A DNA stretch of 23,599 bases from CAYTUI01 sp964441335 (GCA_964441335.1 CAYTUI010000018.1:1-23599), one strand, 5' to 3'; positions 1 through 5,778 are shown, counted from the stretch's first letter. The notes: generated from the letters alone by a model not told the origin. Made by a program: numbers and translations.

Positions 1-1
1 C

Positions 2-1201
2 ACGTTAAAAAAAAGTTCTAAAAAAAGCCGAGCCAGATTAGGATTATTAAAAACAGCTCACGGAGTGATTCAAACTCCGTTTTTTTTGCCGGTGGCAACT
101 CGAGCGGCTATCAGGGGGCTGGAAATCACAGAATTGCAACAGATGGGCTTTGAAGCTGTCTTATCAAATACTTACCATAATTATTTACAGCCGGGTTTGG
201 AAGTTTTTAAAAAGTTTGGTGGTTTGCATAAGTTCATGAATTGCAGCTTGCCGATTTTAACTGACTCCGGCGGTTTCCAAATTTTTTCTTTAGGACACAT
301 GGCCAAACTGAACGACAAAGGCGTTACTTTTCGTTCTCACATTAACGGTGATCTACACACTTTAACTCCGAAGAAGGCGATTGATATCCAGCGAACTTTA
401 GGTTCGGATATTATGATGGTTCTGGATTATTTTCCCGGGTATCCGGCAACGCGAGTAGCGGCCGAAAGATCTGTTAAGTTGACGAGCGATTGGGCGGCAC
501 AATGCCTTGAGCACAAAAGAACGGAGGAACGGAAGAACCAAAGAACAAAGGGACGGAAGAACAGAGGAACTAAGGAACAATTGTTGTTTGCGATTGTGCA
601 GGGGTCAACATTTAAGGATTTACGACTGCGGTCGGCTAGAGAATTAACGGCTATGGATTTCAATGGTTTTGCAGTGGGTGGTTTGGCAGTCGGTGAGCCG
701 GCGGAGAAAATGTATGACATGCTGGACGTTACTGTACCGGAATTGCCGGAGAATAAGGCGCGTTATTTAATGGGTGTGGGCTATCCTGACAATATTGTGG
801 AAGCGGTCAAACGGGGGATTGATATGTTTGATTGCGTCATACCGACCCGCGAAGCCCGGCATGGAAGGTTATTTTATTATTCTGACGATCCGGCAATTTC
901 CATACGGCGGGCGCGCGGGTCGCGACCCGCGCGTACACGAAAGGTGGCGGGCTTCGCTCCCTTTTCCGCTAAAGGCTGGCCAGCCTCGGGCTGGTGGGAT
1001 ACAATTAATATAAAGCTGGCCAAGTACAAATCCGATACCTCACCGATTAGTCTTGGTTCGCCTTATTCCAAGGCCTATTTGCACCATTTATTTCGCACTA
1101 ATGAAATGTTGGGATTAAGGCTTGCGACTATACATAATTTAGAATTCTATTACCGGCTCATGGAGGATATAAGACTAAGTATAAAGCAAGGAAAATTATG
1201 A
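2..1201 (+). CDS. tgt: Queuine tRNA-ribosyltransferase (TGT), 5'-partial
   Basis: TGT exchanges guanine-34 for a queuine precursor in tRNAs with GUN anticodons. The reading frame is open to the left window edge and encodes the typical N-terminal stretch (RARLGLLKTAHGVIQTPFF), so the GTG at 65 is internal and the start lies outside. Numbering from the GTG, TDSGGFQ (Asp67, general acid/base), VLD (Asp121), VQG, GGLAVGE and FDCVIPTREARHG (Asp256, nucleophile) are all present. Two in-frame insertions are odd: a basic stretch at about residues 151-172 made of 8-bp repeats, and about 28 residues at 281-309 carrying palindromes. Aligning the C-terminus to the family puts Ser326, Ile328 and Gly331 where the three zinc cysteines belong; only His357 remains. 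The stop codon overlaps the next gene's start (ATGA at 1198). Catalysis seems possible, but stability without zinc is open. Confidence 0.93.
   Translation, partial: TLKKSSKKSRARLGLLKTAHGVIQTPFFLPVATRAAIRGLEITELQQMGFEAVLSNTYHNYLQPGLEVFKKFGGLHKFMNCSLPILTDSGGFQIFSLGHMAKLNDKGVTFRSHINGDLHTLTPKKAIDIQRTLGSDIMMVLDYFPGYPATRVAAERSVKLTSDWAAQCLEHKRTEERKNQRTKGRKNRGTKEQLLFAIVQGSTFKDLRLRSARELTAMDFNGFAVGGLAVGEPAEKMYDMLDVTVPELPENKARYLMGVGYPDNIVEAVKRGIDMFDCVIPTREARHGRLFYYSDDPAISIRRARGSRPARTRKVAGFAPFSAKGWPASGWWDTINIKLAKYKSDTSPISLGSPYSKAYLHHLFRTNEMLGLRLATIHNLEFYYRLMEDIRLSIKQGKL
520..580 (+). repeat. 8-bp tandem repeat inside tgt
   Basis: Seven consecutive 8-mers fit the pattern AAC/GAC-N-R-A-R-G (for example AACGGAGG, AACGGAAG, AACCAAAG, AACAGAGG, AACTAAGG) and a partial eighth follows. 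They encode a Lys/Arg/Glu/Asn-rich loop that interrupts TGT between the LEH and LLFAIVQG segments. The period is not a multiple of three, so all three frames are read across the array. Confidence 0.8.
903..988. repeat. Palindromic element inserted in frame in tgt
   Basis: A perfect 22-bp palindrome at 912-933 (centre TCG/CGA) and a perfect 12-bp palindrome at 974-985 (GGCTGGCCAGCC) lie in a GC-rich segment. The segment is translated as an extra stretch of about 28 residues between the TGT segments DDPAISI and WDTINIK. It resembles REP-type or Rickettsia-palindromic-element-type insertions that keep the reading frame. Its right edge coincides with the left edge of the long tgt-tail duplicate at 3913. 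Confidence 0.7.
989..1201 (+). repeat. tgt-tail repeat, parental copy (T0)
   Basis: This is the 3' end of tgt that recurs, complete or truncated, at about eleven more positions up to 5179. Recognisable blocks are TNEMLGLRLATIHNL, an [EK]FYxxL(M)xDIR segment, and a final lysine-rich segment that doubles as a Shine-Dalgarno (here AAGGA) before the overlapping ATGA. Confidence 0.9.
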
Positions 1202-1530
1202 AGCAATTTTTAGCACAACATTCAAGTTTTCGATTCGCATCTATAGTAGCTTTTATTTATTTGGTATTGGGCTTTGTGTCGAATTTGGGAGATTCTTGTT
1301 TTAGTATTAGGTTTGACGGGACAGACTCTAATTTATTCTGTTCTCTAGGGGCTTTAACATATGGAATTCTTGTTGAACCTCTAGATTATTTCCCTAATTT
1401 TTTTTGGGAATTCTTTTTACCTGATATCGAATCGAAGACATTCGACATAATTGCGATGTTATGGTTAACGTTATTTTTATTTTTTGTGGTTTACTTCATT
1501 CATAGGTTTATAAGGTTTCTGAGAAAATAG
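1198..1530 (+). CDS. Small membrane protein (array gene 1)
   Basis: A 110-residue protein not recognised as a known family. Hydrophobic segments lie near residues 14-31 and 85-105, with a possible weaker one around 45-60; the C-terminus is basic (HRFIRFLRK). The N-terminal VAFIYL segment resembles the array proteins at 2440 and 2774, so the three may be diverged paralogues. The ATG overlaps the tgt stop (ATGA) and AAGGA sits 6 nt upstream inside tgt codons, which points to translational coupling. Its TAG stop is followed, in the same frame, by a tgt-tail copy without further stops until 1647. Function unknown; inner-membrane location is inferred. Confidence 0.75.
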   Translation: MKQFLAQHSSFRFASIVAFIYLVLGFVSNLGDSCFSIRFDGTDSNLFCSLGALTYGILVEPLDYFPNFFWEFFLPDIESKTFDIIAMLWLTLFLFFVVYFIHRFIRFLRK

Positions 1531-1541
1531 ATTAAAAACAG

Positions 1542-1647
1542 GACTAATGAGATGTTGGGGTTAAGGCTAACGACGATACATAATTTGAAGTTTTATAATC
1601 AATTAATGTCTGATATACGTCAGGCAGTGACGAGGAATAAATTATAG
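1542..1647 (+). repeat. tgt-tail copy T1
   Basis: Still an open tgt reading frame from TNEMLGLRL through HNLKFYNQLM to a TAG at 1645-1647. It is closer to the long copy T8 (KFYNQLMSDIRQAV) than to the parental tail. It lies between array genes 1 and 2. Confidence 0.9.
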
Positions 1648-1648
1648 A

Positions 1649-1807
1649 ATGTTTCCTGATCTTATATTTATACAGAAAAATGCCAGATTGAAACCGCCCA
1701 AGACAAACGGTCCGGAATTTGTTTTTAGTTTAATTGTTATGATTCTGGTGCTGGTTATTATCATTGCTGGATTAGTATATTTTACCAAGGGAATTACCAG
1801 AACCTAA
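1649..1807 (+). CDS. Small single-span membrane protein (array gene 2)
   Basis: A 52-residue ORF starting MFPDLIFIQKNARLKPPK, with a polar basic N-terminus, one strong hydrophobic helix at about residues 24-45 and a short tail (FTKGITRT). It begins two bases after the TAG of tgt-tail copy T1 and ends directly before copy T2, the same arrangement as its larger neighbours, which is the main support for it being real. No clear Shine-Dalgarno is visible. No family recognised; a small bitopic membrane protein is the most that can be said. Confidence 0.55.
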   Translation: MFPDLIFIQKNARLKPPKTNGPEFVFSLIVMILVLVIIIAGLVYFTKGITRT

Positions 1808-1877
1808 ACATCTAATTAGAGTTTTATAATCAGCTTATGAAAAATATTAGACTAAGTATTAAGAAAGGACTCTTATG
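1808..1877 (+). repeat. tgt-tail copy T2 (partial)
   Basis: The left end is decayed (ACATCTAATTAGAG). From GAGTTTTATAATCAG on, the tgt frame is intact (EFYNQLM, then NIRLSIKKG) and ends in TTATGA, overlapping the start of the lipoprotein at 1875. Confidence 0.85.
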
Positions 1878-2060
1878 AAGTACATATTTGTTATATTATT
1901 AATAGGTATATTATCCGCGTGTACGCCTTCGGTATCAACACCTTATAATGATTGCAGACAAAGCTGTATTAATAAATATGGTGAAGTTCCTCCTGATATG
2001 CCTAATAGAGGTATTAGTAAAACAGAGCAATGTTTTATTGATGAGTGCACAATTGATTGA
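1875..2060 (+). CDS. Small Cys-containing lipoprotein (array gene 3)
   Basis: A 61-residue protein with a lipoprotein signal peptide and lipobox LSAC (Cys16). The mature part is about 45 residues with four further cysteines (DCRQSC and CFIDEC). It is predicted to be exported and lipid-anchored; the even cysteine count suggests disulfides. AAAGGA lies 5 nt before the ATG inside tgt-tail copy T2, and the start overlaps the copy's stop codon. A similar cysteine-rich design occurs at 2140 and 3157. No family recognised. Confidence 0.75.
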   Translation: MKYIFVILLIGILSACTPSVSTPYNDCRQSCINKYGEVPPDMPNRGISKTEQCFIDECTID

Positions 2061-2142
2061 GGCTGGCGACAACACATAATTTGGAGTTTTATAATCAACT
2101 AATGCAGGATATAAGATTAAATATTAAGAGGGGAGAAATATG
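2061..2142 (+). repeat. tgt-tail copy T3
   Basis: Begins right after the TGA of the gene at 1875. Read in the tgt frame it gives LATTHNLEFYNQLM followed by DIRLNIKRGE, without internal stops, to ATATGA overlapping the next start at 2140. Confidence 0.88.
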
Positions 2143-2346
2143 AAGTTTCTATTTATATTGTTCATATTTGTTTTGTTTGCCAGTGGATGTGCAGTGAAAC
2201 AATTTAATTGTGAAGATTTCTCTTATGATGACTGTCCAGCCAATTGCCACAGAACTCCATGCCAAACTTATTCGCCAGATGGAAAAATTACTTTTCCGGG
2301 ATGCTTTATAGAAGATATGAAGTGTTTGAATCCAAAGAACGAATAA
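2140..2346 (+). CDS. Small Cys-rich lipoprotein (array gene 4)
   Basis: A 68-residue protein with a signal peptide and lipobox ASGC (Cys17). The mature part of about 52 residues carries six more cysteines (CEDF, DDC, ANC, TPC, GCF, KC). It is predicted to be a lipid-anchored, disulfide-stabilised extracytoplasmic protein. GGGAG lies 6 nt before the ATG in tgt-tail copy T3 and start and stop overlap. Its own TAA stop falls in the first bases of copy T4 (AATAAGATGTTGGG against AATGAGATGTTGGG), so gene and repeat abut without spacer. Function unknown. Confidence 0.78.
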   Translation: MKFLFILFIFVLFASGCAVKQFNCEDFSYDDCPANCHRTPCQTYSPDGKITFPGCFIEDMKCLNPKNE

Positions 2347-2442
2347 GATGTTGGGATTAAGGCTTGCGACTATTCATAACTTAGAGTTCTATTATCGGCT
2401 CATGGAGGATATAAGATCAAATATTAAGAAGGGAGGATTATG
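2341..2442 (+). repeat. tgt-tail copy T4
   Basis: The best-preserved short copy: the tgt frame runs from NKMLGLRLATIHNL through FYYRLMEDIR to a TGA overlapping the ATG at 2440. It shares FYYRLMEDIR with the parental tail. The segment AAGAAGGGAGGATT provides a strong Shine-Dalgarno. Confidence 0.9.
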
Positions 2443-2715
2443 AAGATAAATTTTCGATTATTAGGTTTAGTTGTTGCGTTTATCTATTTTGCTGCCGCCC
2501 TTTACCTTTATGGCCGAGCGATTAACGCTAGCGGTTTTTTGGGAGGTTTGGGAGACAGTTTAAATGTTATTACTATGGGTCTGCCTTGGTCCTTAATCAT
2601 GATAAGCTACTCATGGTCAGGTTTAGAGTTGCTGTTTTCTGTTGCCATCAATTCGGTCATTTTATATTTTGTCGGATTTTGGATACAAAAAGCGATTATT
2701 CGTAGGAGAGTTTAA
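2440..2715 (+). CDS. Small membrane protein (array gene 5)
   Basis: A 91-residue protein with hydrophobic segments at about residues 7-27, 42-58 and 65-86 and a basic C-terminus (QKAIIRRRV). The pattern VAFIYF, then GxLPW, then NxxxLYFxGxWIQK resembles the next array gene at 2774 (VVIYLL, ILPW, NVVFLYIMGWGYQK), so the two are probably paralogues. GGGAGG lies 4 nt before the ATG in tgt-tail copy T4. Function unknown; inner-membrane location is inferred. Confidence 0.78.
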   Translation: MKINFRLLGLVVAFIYFAAALYLYGRAINASGFLGGLGDSLNVITMGLPWSLIMISYSWSGLELLFSVAINSVILYFVGFWIQKAIIRRRV

Positions 2716-2729
2716 TAATTATTTATTTT

Positions 2730-2776
2730 ATGTTACCGCAGGATATTAGATTAAGTATTAAGGAGGCAATAATATG
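2730..2776 (+). repeat. tgt-tail copy T5 (short)
   Basis: Only the last third remains. ATG at 2730 opens a 15-codon frame (MLPQDIRLSIKEAII) whose TGA overlaps the ATG at 2774. It contains AAGGAGG. Confidence 0.75.
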
Positions 2777-3034
2777 AAATGGTATAAATCAAAAGTTGGT
2801 TATATTTTGGTCGTTATCTATCTCCTAGGAGTAGTGGGGGTATATATTTATAATGGATCTTTTTGTCAGGGATGGGGCTGTAATTTTATTCTTTTGTTAA
2901 CTATTTTACCATGGATCGGTGTTATTCCGATAGTGTTAATGCCTTATGGTGCGTGGTTTGTTAATGTGGTATTTCTTTATATAATGGGATGGGGATATCA
3001 GAAGATAAAGGAGCGCCATACTTTTAAATCTTAA
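2774..3034 (+). CDS. Small membrane protein (array gene 6)
   Basis: An 86-residue protein, likely paralogue of the gene at 2440, with hydrophobic segments near residues 8-27, 36-55 and 59-79. Two cysteines (FCQGWGC) sit in the first loop and the end is basic (QKIKERHTFKS). AAGGAGG is 7 nt upstream inside tgt-tail copy T5; start and tail stop overlap (ATGA). No family recognised. Confidence 0.75.
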   Translation: MKWYKSKVGYILVVIYLLGVVGVYIYNGSFCQGWGCNFILLLTILPWIGVIPIVLMPYGAWFVNVVFLYIMGWGYQKIKERHTFKS

Positions 3035-3065
3035 ATTTTCAGAATTTATGATTTAATTTTTTTAG

Positions 3066-3099
3066 AATGTTGAGAATGGATATAAGATTAAGTATTAAA
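3066..3099 (+). repeat. tgt-tail copy T6 (remnant)
   Basis: ATGGATATAAGATTAAGTATTAAA (from 3076) matches the DIRLSIK part of the tail. The frame then enters a GC-richer segment at 3100-3137 with imperfect dyad symmetry (CCCTCGACTC and GCTCGGGG) that separates this copy from the Shine-Dalgarno of the next gene. Confidence 0.65.
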
Positions 3100-3156
3100 C
3101 CCTCGACTCATCCTTCAATGCGGGATTCGCTCGGGGTCTAAGGAGAAAGAAAAATT

Positions 3157-3798
3157 ATGAAAAAGTTTTTCATTTTAACCACCATTGCTTTATTTGTATC
3201 AGGTTGCGCTCAGTGGCAATATTCTAGTTACTACAAAATTTTAGATTCTAAGTGTGATAATGATAGTTGTTGTGAATCTTCAGTGGGAGACATGTCAAGG
3301 GGTGATTATTATCTTGTTGATGAAGATAATGGTTGTCCTGATGGTTTTGCTGTTAATCAATTAAGGTGCGCAACAAGTTATAAGTGGTGCGAGCCGACTA
3401 CTAGCTATTATAAAGATTTGCGCGTAGCATGTAATGGAGATAATTGTTGTGAATCTTCAGTAGGAGATATGCAATTGGGTGGTTATAAATTGGTTGATGA
3501 AAATTATAGTTGTCCGAAGGGTTTTATAATTAATCAATTAGAATGTATAACGAGCTACAATTGGTGCGTACCTGATGAAATTTTTTATGGACAGTTTGAG
3601 GTTAATTCTGATGGTAACAATATTTATAGTCAACTAAAATATAGGGACGTCAAAACATCAGATGCCGATTATTGTGACAAAATGTGTTCTACGGTTCAGT
3701 GTCAGACTGATCAAGATAATCCTTGGGACATTGTTGATGGTGAATGTAAATGTAATTGTATTTTTAATTGGAAGGGTCAAAAGTCAGATGCCGATTAG
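3157..3798 (+). CDS. Cys-rich lipoprotein with internal duplication (array gene 7)
   Basis: The largest array gene, 213 residues, with signal peptide and lipobox VSGC (Cys17). The mature part holds two tandem repeats of about 57 residues sharing CCESSVGDM, YxLVDE, C..GF..NQL.C and TSY.WC.P, followed by a C-terminal cysteine cluster (CDKMC, VQC, GECKCNC). The cluster resembles the C-terminus of the gene at 5177 (CKQRCQAQ, then GKCHC). The repeats imply a disulfide-rich surface protein grown by internal duplication. AAGGAG lies about 10 nt before the ATG. Ligand and function unknown. Confidence 0.8.
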   Translation: MKKFFILTTIALFVSGCAQWQYSSYYKILDSKCDNDSCCESSVGDMSRGDYYLVDEDNGCPDGFAVNQLRCATSYKWCEPTTSYYKDLRVACNGDNCCESSVGDMQLGGYKLVDENYSCPKGFIINQLECITSYNWCVPDEIFYGQFEVNSDGNNIYSQLKYRDVKTSDADYCDKMCSTVQCQTDQDNPWDIVDGECKCNCIFNWKGQKSDAD

Positions 3799-3840
3799 AG
3801 TTTTGTGGTTATGAATATATTAGAAACGGTGAAGTCTAAG

Positions 3841-3888
3841 CAACTTATGAAAGATATAAGACAATTAATAAGGAAGGGGGAGGGTATG
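3841..3888 (+). repeat. tgt-tail copy T7
   Basis: CAACTTATGAAAGATATAAGACAA followed by AAGGAAGGGGGAGGGT and ATG. Here the tail frame runs into the following ATG in frame, without a stop. Confidence 0.75.
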
Positions 3889-3912
3889 AGGATTTTTTTA
3901 CTATTGCTCTCT

Positions 3913-4125
3913 GGCTGGTGGGATACAATTAACATAAAGCTGGCCAAGTACAAATCCGATACCTCACCGATTAGTCTTGGCTCGCCTCATTCCAAAGCTT
4001 ATTTGCACCATTTGTTTCGCACTAATGAGATGTTGGGATTGCGGCTGGCGACGATACATAATTTGAAGTTTTATAATCAATTAATGTCTGATATACGTCA
4101 GGCAGTGGAGAAGAATAAAATATGA
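3913..4125 (+). repeat. tgt-tail copy T8 (long, about 213 bp)
   Basis: Nearly identical to 989-1201 over the first 150 bases (GGCTGGTGGGATACAATTAA, the AKYKSDTSPISLGSP block, AYLHHLF). It diverges toward the end, where it matches T1 instead (FYNQLMSDIRQAV). It also lacks the zinc cysteines, so that loss predates the duplication. It ends in ATATGATG, overlapping the start at 4122. Confidence 0.93.
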
Positions 4126-4415
4126 TGAGTCTAAAGGTTAAGAAAGTGCTACAAATTATTAGTAATATAGTACTTTTAACGCTCCCCCTTGTTTTCGGAA
4201 TAACTTTTTTATTATTTCTATTATTTCCTGGCGCTGGAACGGGGAGTTTGTTATTTCCAGTTTTTTCTATTCCACCTGCGATTCTTATCTCCCTAATCAT
4301 AGTGATGAAACTAATTAATAAAGGAGAAAGTACGACTATTGGTCTTGCGATTAGAATGTCATGGGGATTAGCTTTAACTTTATTATTTATTAGTTGGTTC
4401 TTTCGGTCTGTCTAA
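4122..4415 (+). CDS. Small membrane protein (array gene 9)
   Basis: A 97-residue protein with three predicted membrane segments (about residues 10-36, 43-63 and 74-94), a lysine-bearing N-terminus (MMSLKVKKVLQ) and a G/P-rich stretch (FPGAGTG) after the first. The start overlaps the TGA of tail copy T8; GGAG lies about 12 nt upstream within the copy. Two adjacent ATGs make the exact start uncertain by one codon. No family recognised. Confidence 0.72.
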   Translation: MMSLKVKKVLQIISNIVLLTLPLVFGITFLLFLLFPGAGTGSLLFPVFSIPPAILISLIIVMKLINKGESTTIGLAIRMSWGLALTLLFISWFFRSV

Positions 4416-4418
4416 GCG

Positions 4419-4510
4419 CTTGGGTTCCGCCTTGCGACGATACATAATTTAGAGTTTTATCAACAACGTAGGGGCGATATAAGATTAAGTATTATTCACA
4501 AATATATATG
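4419..4510 (+). repeat. tgt-tail copy T9
   Basis: The tgt frame is intact (LGFRLATIHNLEFY, then GDIRLSI) to ATATGA overlapping the start at 4508. The methionine codon of the LM.DIR block and the Shine-Dalgarno are lost in this copy. Confidence 0.85.
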
Positions 4511-4990
4511 AAGCAAAAAGAAATTAACGAATCTTTACTCTCAATATATTTAATAGCGGGAACGTATATTGGTGGAGTTATCTGGTCTTCTTTGTTGATA
4601 GCTTTGTTTTTTTTACTGACACCGTTCTCATTTTTTGAAGGTTTTTATCCCCACACGATGGTTAGCCAATATCCATTGTTAAAATATTTTTGGATATTAG
4701 ATAGTATTATTGGATTCACCGGTTTATTTCTAAGTACATACCTAGCATCTCATCTACTATCTAAATGGTTTGTGGTTAAAAATATTAATAAGGTGATAAT
4801 CATCTCAGTTGTTATCCTTGCTATTTTTTCAATAGTGGGAGCTATGGCGCAGTTTGTGGCATCATGGGCAAATTATAATTACTTTTCTTTTGAAGGTATC
4901 ATCTCAACCGTTATATCATTATTAATTTTTTATTTTACGGCTAAACATGCATTAACTAAAATAAATAAAAAGAAATTTATTTTTTGGTAG
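4508..4990 (+). CDS. Four-span membrane protein (array gene 10)
   Basis: A 160-residue protein with about four hydrophobic segments (near 13-40, 60-85, 93-118 and 128-147) and a lysine-rich C-terminus (TKINKKKFIFW). It starts at the ATG overlapping the TGA of tail copy T9 and, unlike most array genes, has no evident Shine-Dalgarno, so coupling to upstream translation may matter more here. No family recognised; integral membrane protein of unknown role. Confidence 0.72.
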   Translation: MKQKEINESLLSIYLIAGTYIGGVIWSSLLIALFFLLTPFSFFEGFYPHTMVSQYPLLKYFWILDSIIGFTGLFLSTYLASHLLSKWFVVKNINKVIIISVVILAIFSIVGAMAQFVASWANYNYFSFEGIISTVISLLIFYFTAKHALTKINKKKFIFW

Positions 4991-4999
4991 CCTGGTAGT

Positions 5000-5076
5000 T
5001 GATACGTAATTTGGAGTTCTATTAGTAACTCACGAGTTATATAAGATTAAGTATTAATAAGATGTAATATAACATG
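5000..5076 (+). repeat. tgt-tail copy T10 (decayed)
   Basis: GATACGTAATTTGGAGTTCTATTAG and ATATAAGATTAAGTATTAATAAG match the tail, but the tgt frame now contains stops (TAG, TAA), so this copy has lost coding capacity. It ends at the ATG of a very short ORF. Confidence 0.75.
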
Positions 5077-5154
5077 TTCGGCTTGGGTGTTTTGGTTATA
5101 ATAGTTATTATCGGTGTGACTATTTATATTGCTGTAAAGGAAGATAGACATTAG
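5074..5154 (+). CDS. Possible 26-residue membrane peptide (array gene 11)
   Basis: MFGLGVLVIIVIIGVTIYIA followed by VKEDRH and a stop: one membrane helix and a charged end. Its position right after a tail copy parallels the other array genes, but the length alone does not prove coding. Confidence 0.4.
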   Translation: MFGLGVLVIIVIIGVTIYIAVKEDRH

Positions 5155-5179
5155 ATTAATTATTTATTATGGAAATATG
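5151..5179 (+). repeat. Possible tgt-tail remnant T11
   Basis: AGATTAATTATTTATTATGGAAATATG resembles the last 26 bases of the tail and, like the others, ends at the start codon of an array gene. AT-rich and short, so chance similarity cannot be excluded. Confidence 0.35.
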
Positions 5180-5638
5180 AAAAACCAAATTAATTCCTCT
5201 GACCAGCACTCTGTATTTGATAAAAGGAGGATTCGGCTATTGGTGATCGCCAACCTGGTTACTTGGGTGCCTTTTATAGTTGGTTATTTTTGGGAATTTA
5301 TTGGTGAAATTATCAGTGGTTCAGAAGAGGCGCCCTGGTCTTTATGGGCATTGGGAGTATTAATACCCATTCTTGTTGTTGTTTTAGGGTTAGTTAATGG
5401 TTTATTAATGGGACAAAAAAATAATCCCAAAAATTTTACTAGACTGGCCTATTTTTTTATTACTTTAGGCGTAGTCTGGAATTTGGCGTTTTTTGGTTAT
5501 ATCATTGTGGAAAACATACAAATGCGCGCGCGAATTTCTGATAATGCTCAATGTAAGCAAAGATGCCAGGCACAGAAGTATGAGTTGGGAAATATTGGTA
5601 AAGATGGCAAATGTCACTGTAATAGCTATAGACCATAG
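5177..5638 (+). CDS. Membrane protein with Cys-rich tail (array gene 12)
   Basis: A 153-residue protein: polar N-terminus of about 20 residues, three hydrophobic segments (about 22-45, 57-77 and 90-112) and a soluble C-terminus with four cysteines in the pattern CKQRCQAQ, then GKDGKCHCNS. The same C-x3-C then G-x-C-x-C layout ends the lipoprotein at 3157, linking the last member of the array to an earlier one. The tail is probably extracytoplasmic and disulfide-bonded. No clear Shine-Dalgarno. Function unknown. Confidence 0.72.
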   Translation: MKNQINSSDQHSVFDKRRIRLLVIANLVTWVPFIVGYFWEFIGEIISGSEEAPWSLWALGVLIPILVVVLGLVNGLLMGQKNNPKNFTRLAYFFITLGVVWNLAFFGYIIVENIQMRARISDNAQCKQRCQAQKYELGNIGKDGKCHCNSYRP

Positions 5639-5778
5639 TGGCGGGCGGAGGACTATTTTGTTACGATTGATGACAACAGCCGGTATTATCTTAACCCTTG
5701 TCTTTTCTCCCAAAAATAGTATTATTCCCGCAGACTTGGAATATAGTTTAATAAACTTGATTATATACCGCTAACATA
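5639..5778 (+). other. Gap between the small-gene array and the epimerase
   Basis: An AT-rich spacer. A 34-codon frame starting near 5670 (MTTAGIILTLVFSPKNS) could be a last decayed array gene but has no supporting tail copy. TATATA near 5763 could be a -10 box for the epimerase, but no matching -35 at good spacing is visible. Confidence 0.3.

Larger units (their letters stand above)
3811..4125 (+). pseudogene. Fused remnant: tail copy T7, gene stub, long tail copy T8
   Basis: A continuous frame (ATG at 3811; a GTG at 3805 is possible) joins three pieces. First is a tail remnant (QLMKDIRQLIRKGEG, 3841-3885). Next is a 9-codon stub MRIFLLLLS that looks like the start of a signal peptide and begins at the ATG (3886) where an array gene should start. 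Last is the longest duplicate of the tgt 3' end, 70 codons from GWWDTINIK to the stop. The array gene once at 3886 seems to have been cut or overrun by T8. The product lacks the TGT catalytic domain and is probably not functional. Confidence 0.65.

Noticed and set aside
427..720. Minus-strand frames opposite tgt
   Set aside because: Low-complexity products caused by the 8-bp repeat; tgt is well supported on the plus strand.
3100..3137. Intrinsic terminator before the lipoprotein at 3157
   Set aside because: Dyad symmetry is imperfect and no T-run follows; more likely a small dispersed repeat inserted in tail copy T6.
989..5179. Classical integron (attC array)
   Set aside because: The repeated unit is coding tgt sequence, without attC-type R/L boxes, and no tyrosine integrase is seen in the window; the resemblance is only in layout.
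5493..5774. 93-residue plus-strand frame overlapping the end of the gene at 5177
   Set aside because: Overlaps a better-supported membrane protein with a cysteine motif, has no Shine-Dalgarno or tail copy, and no recognisable features.
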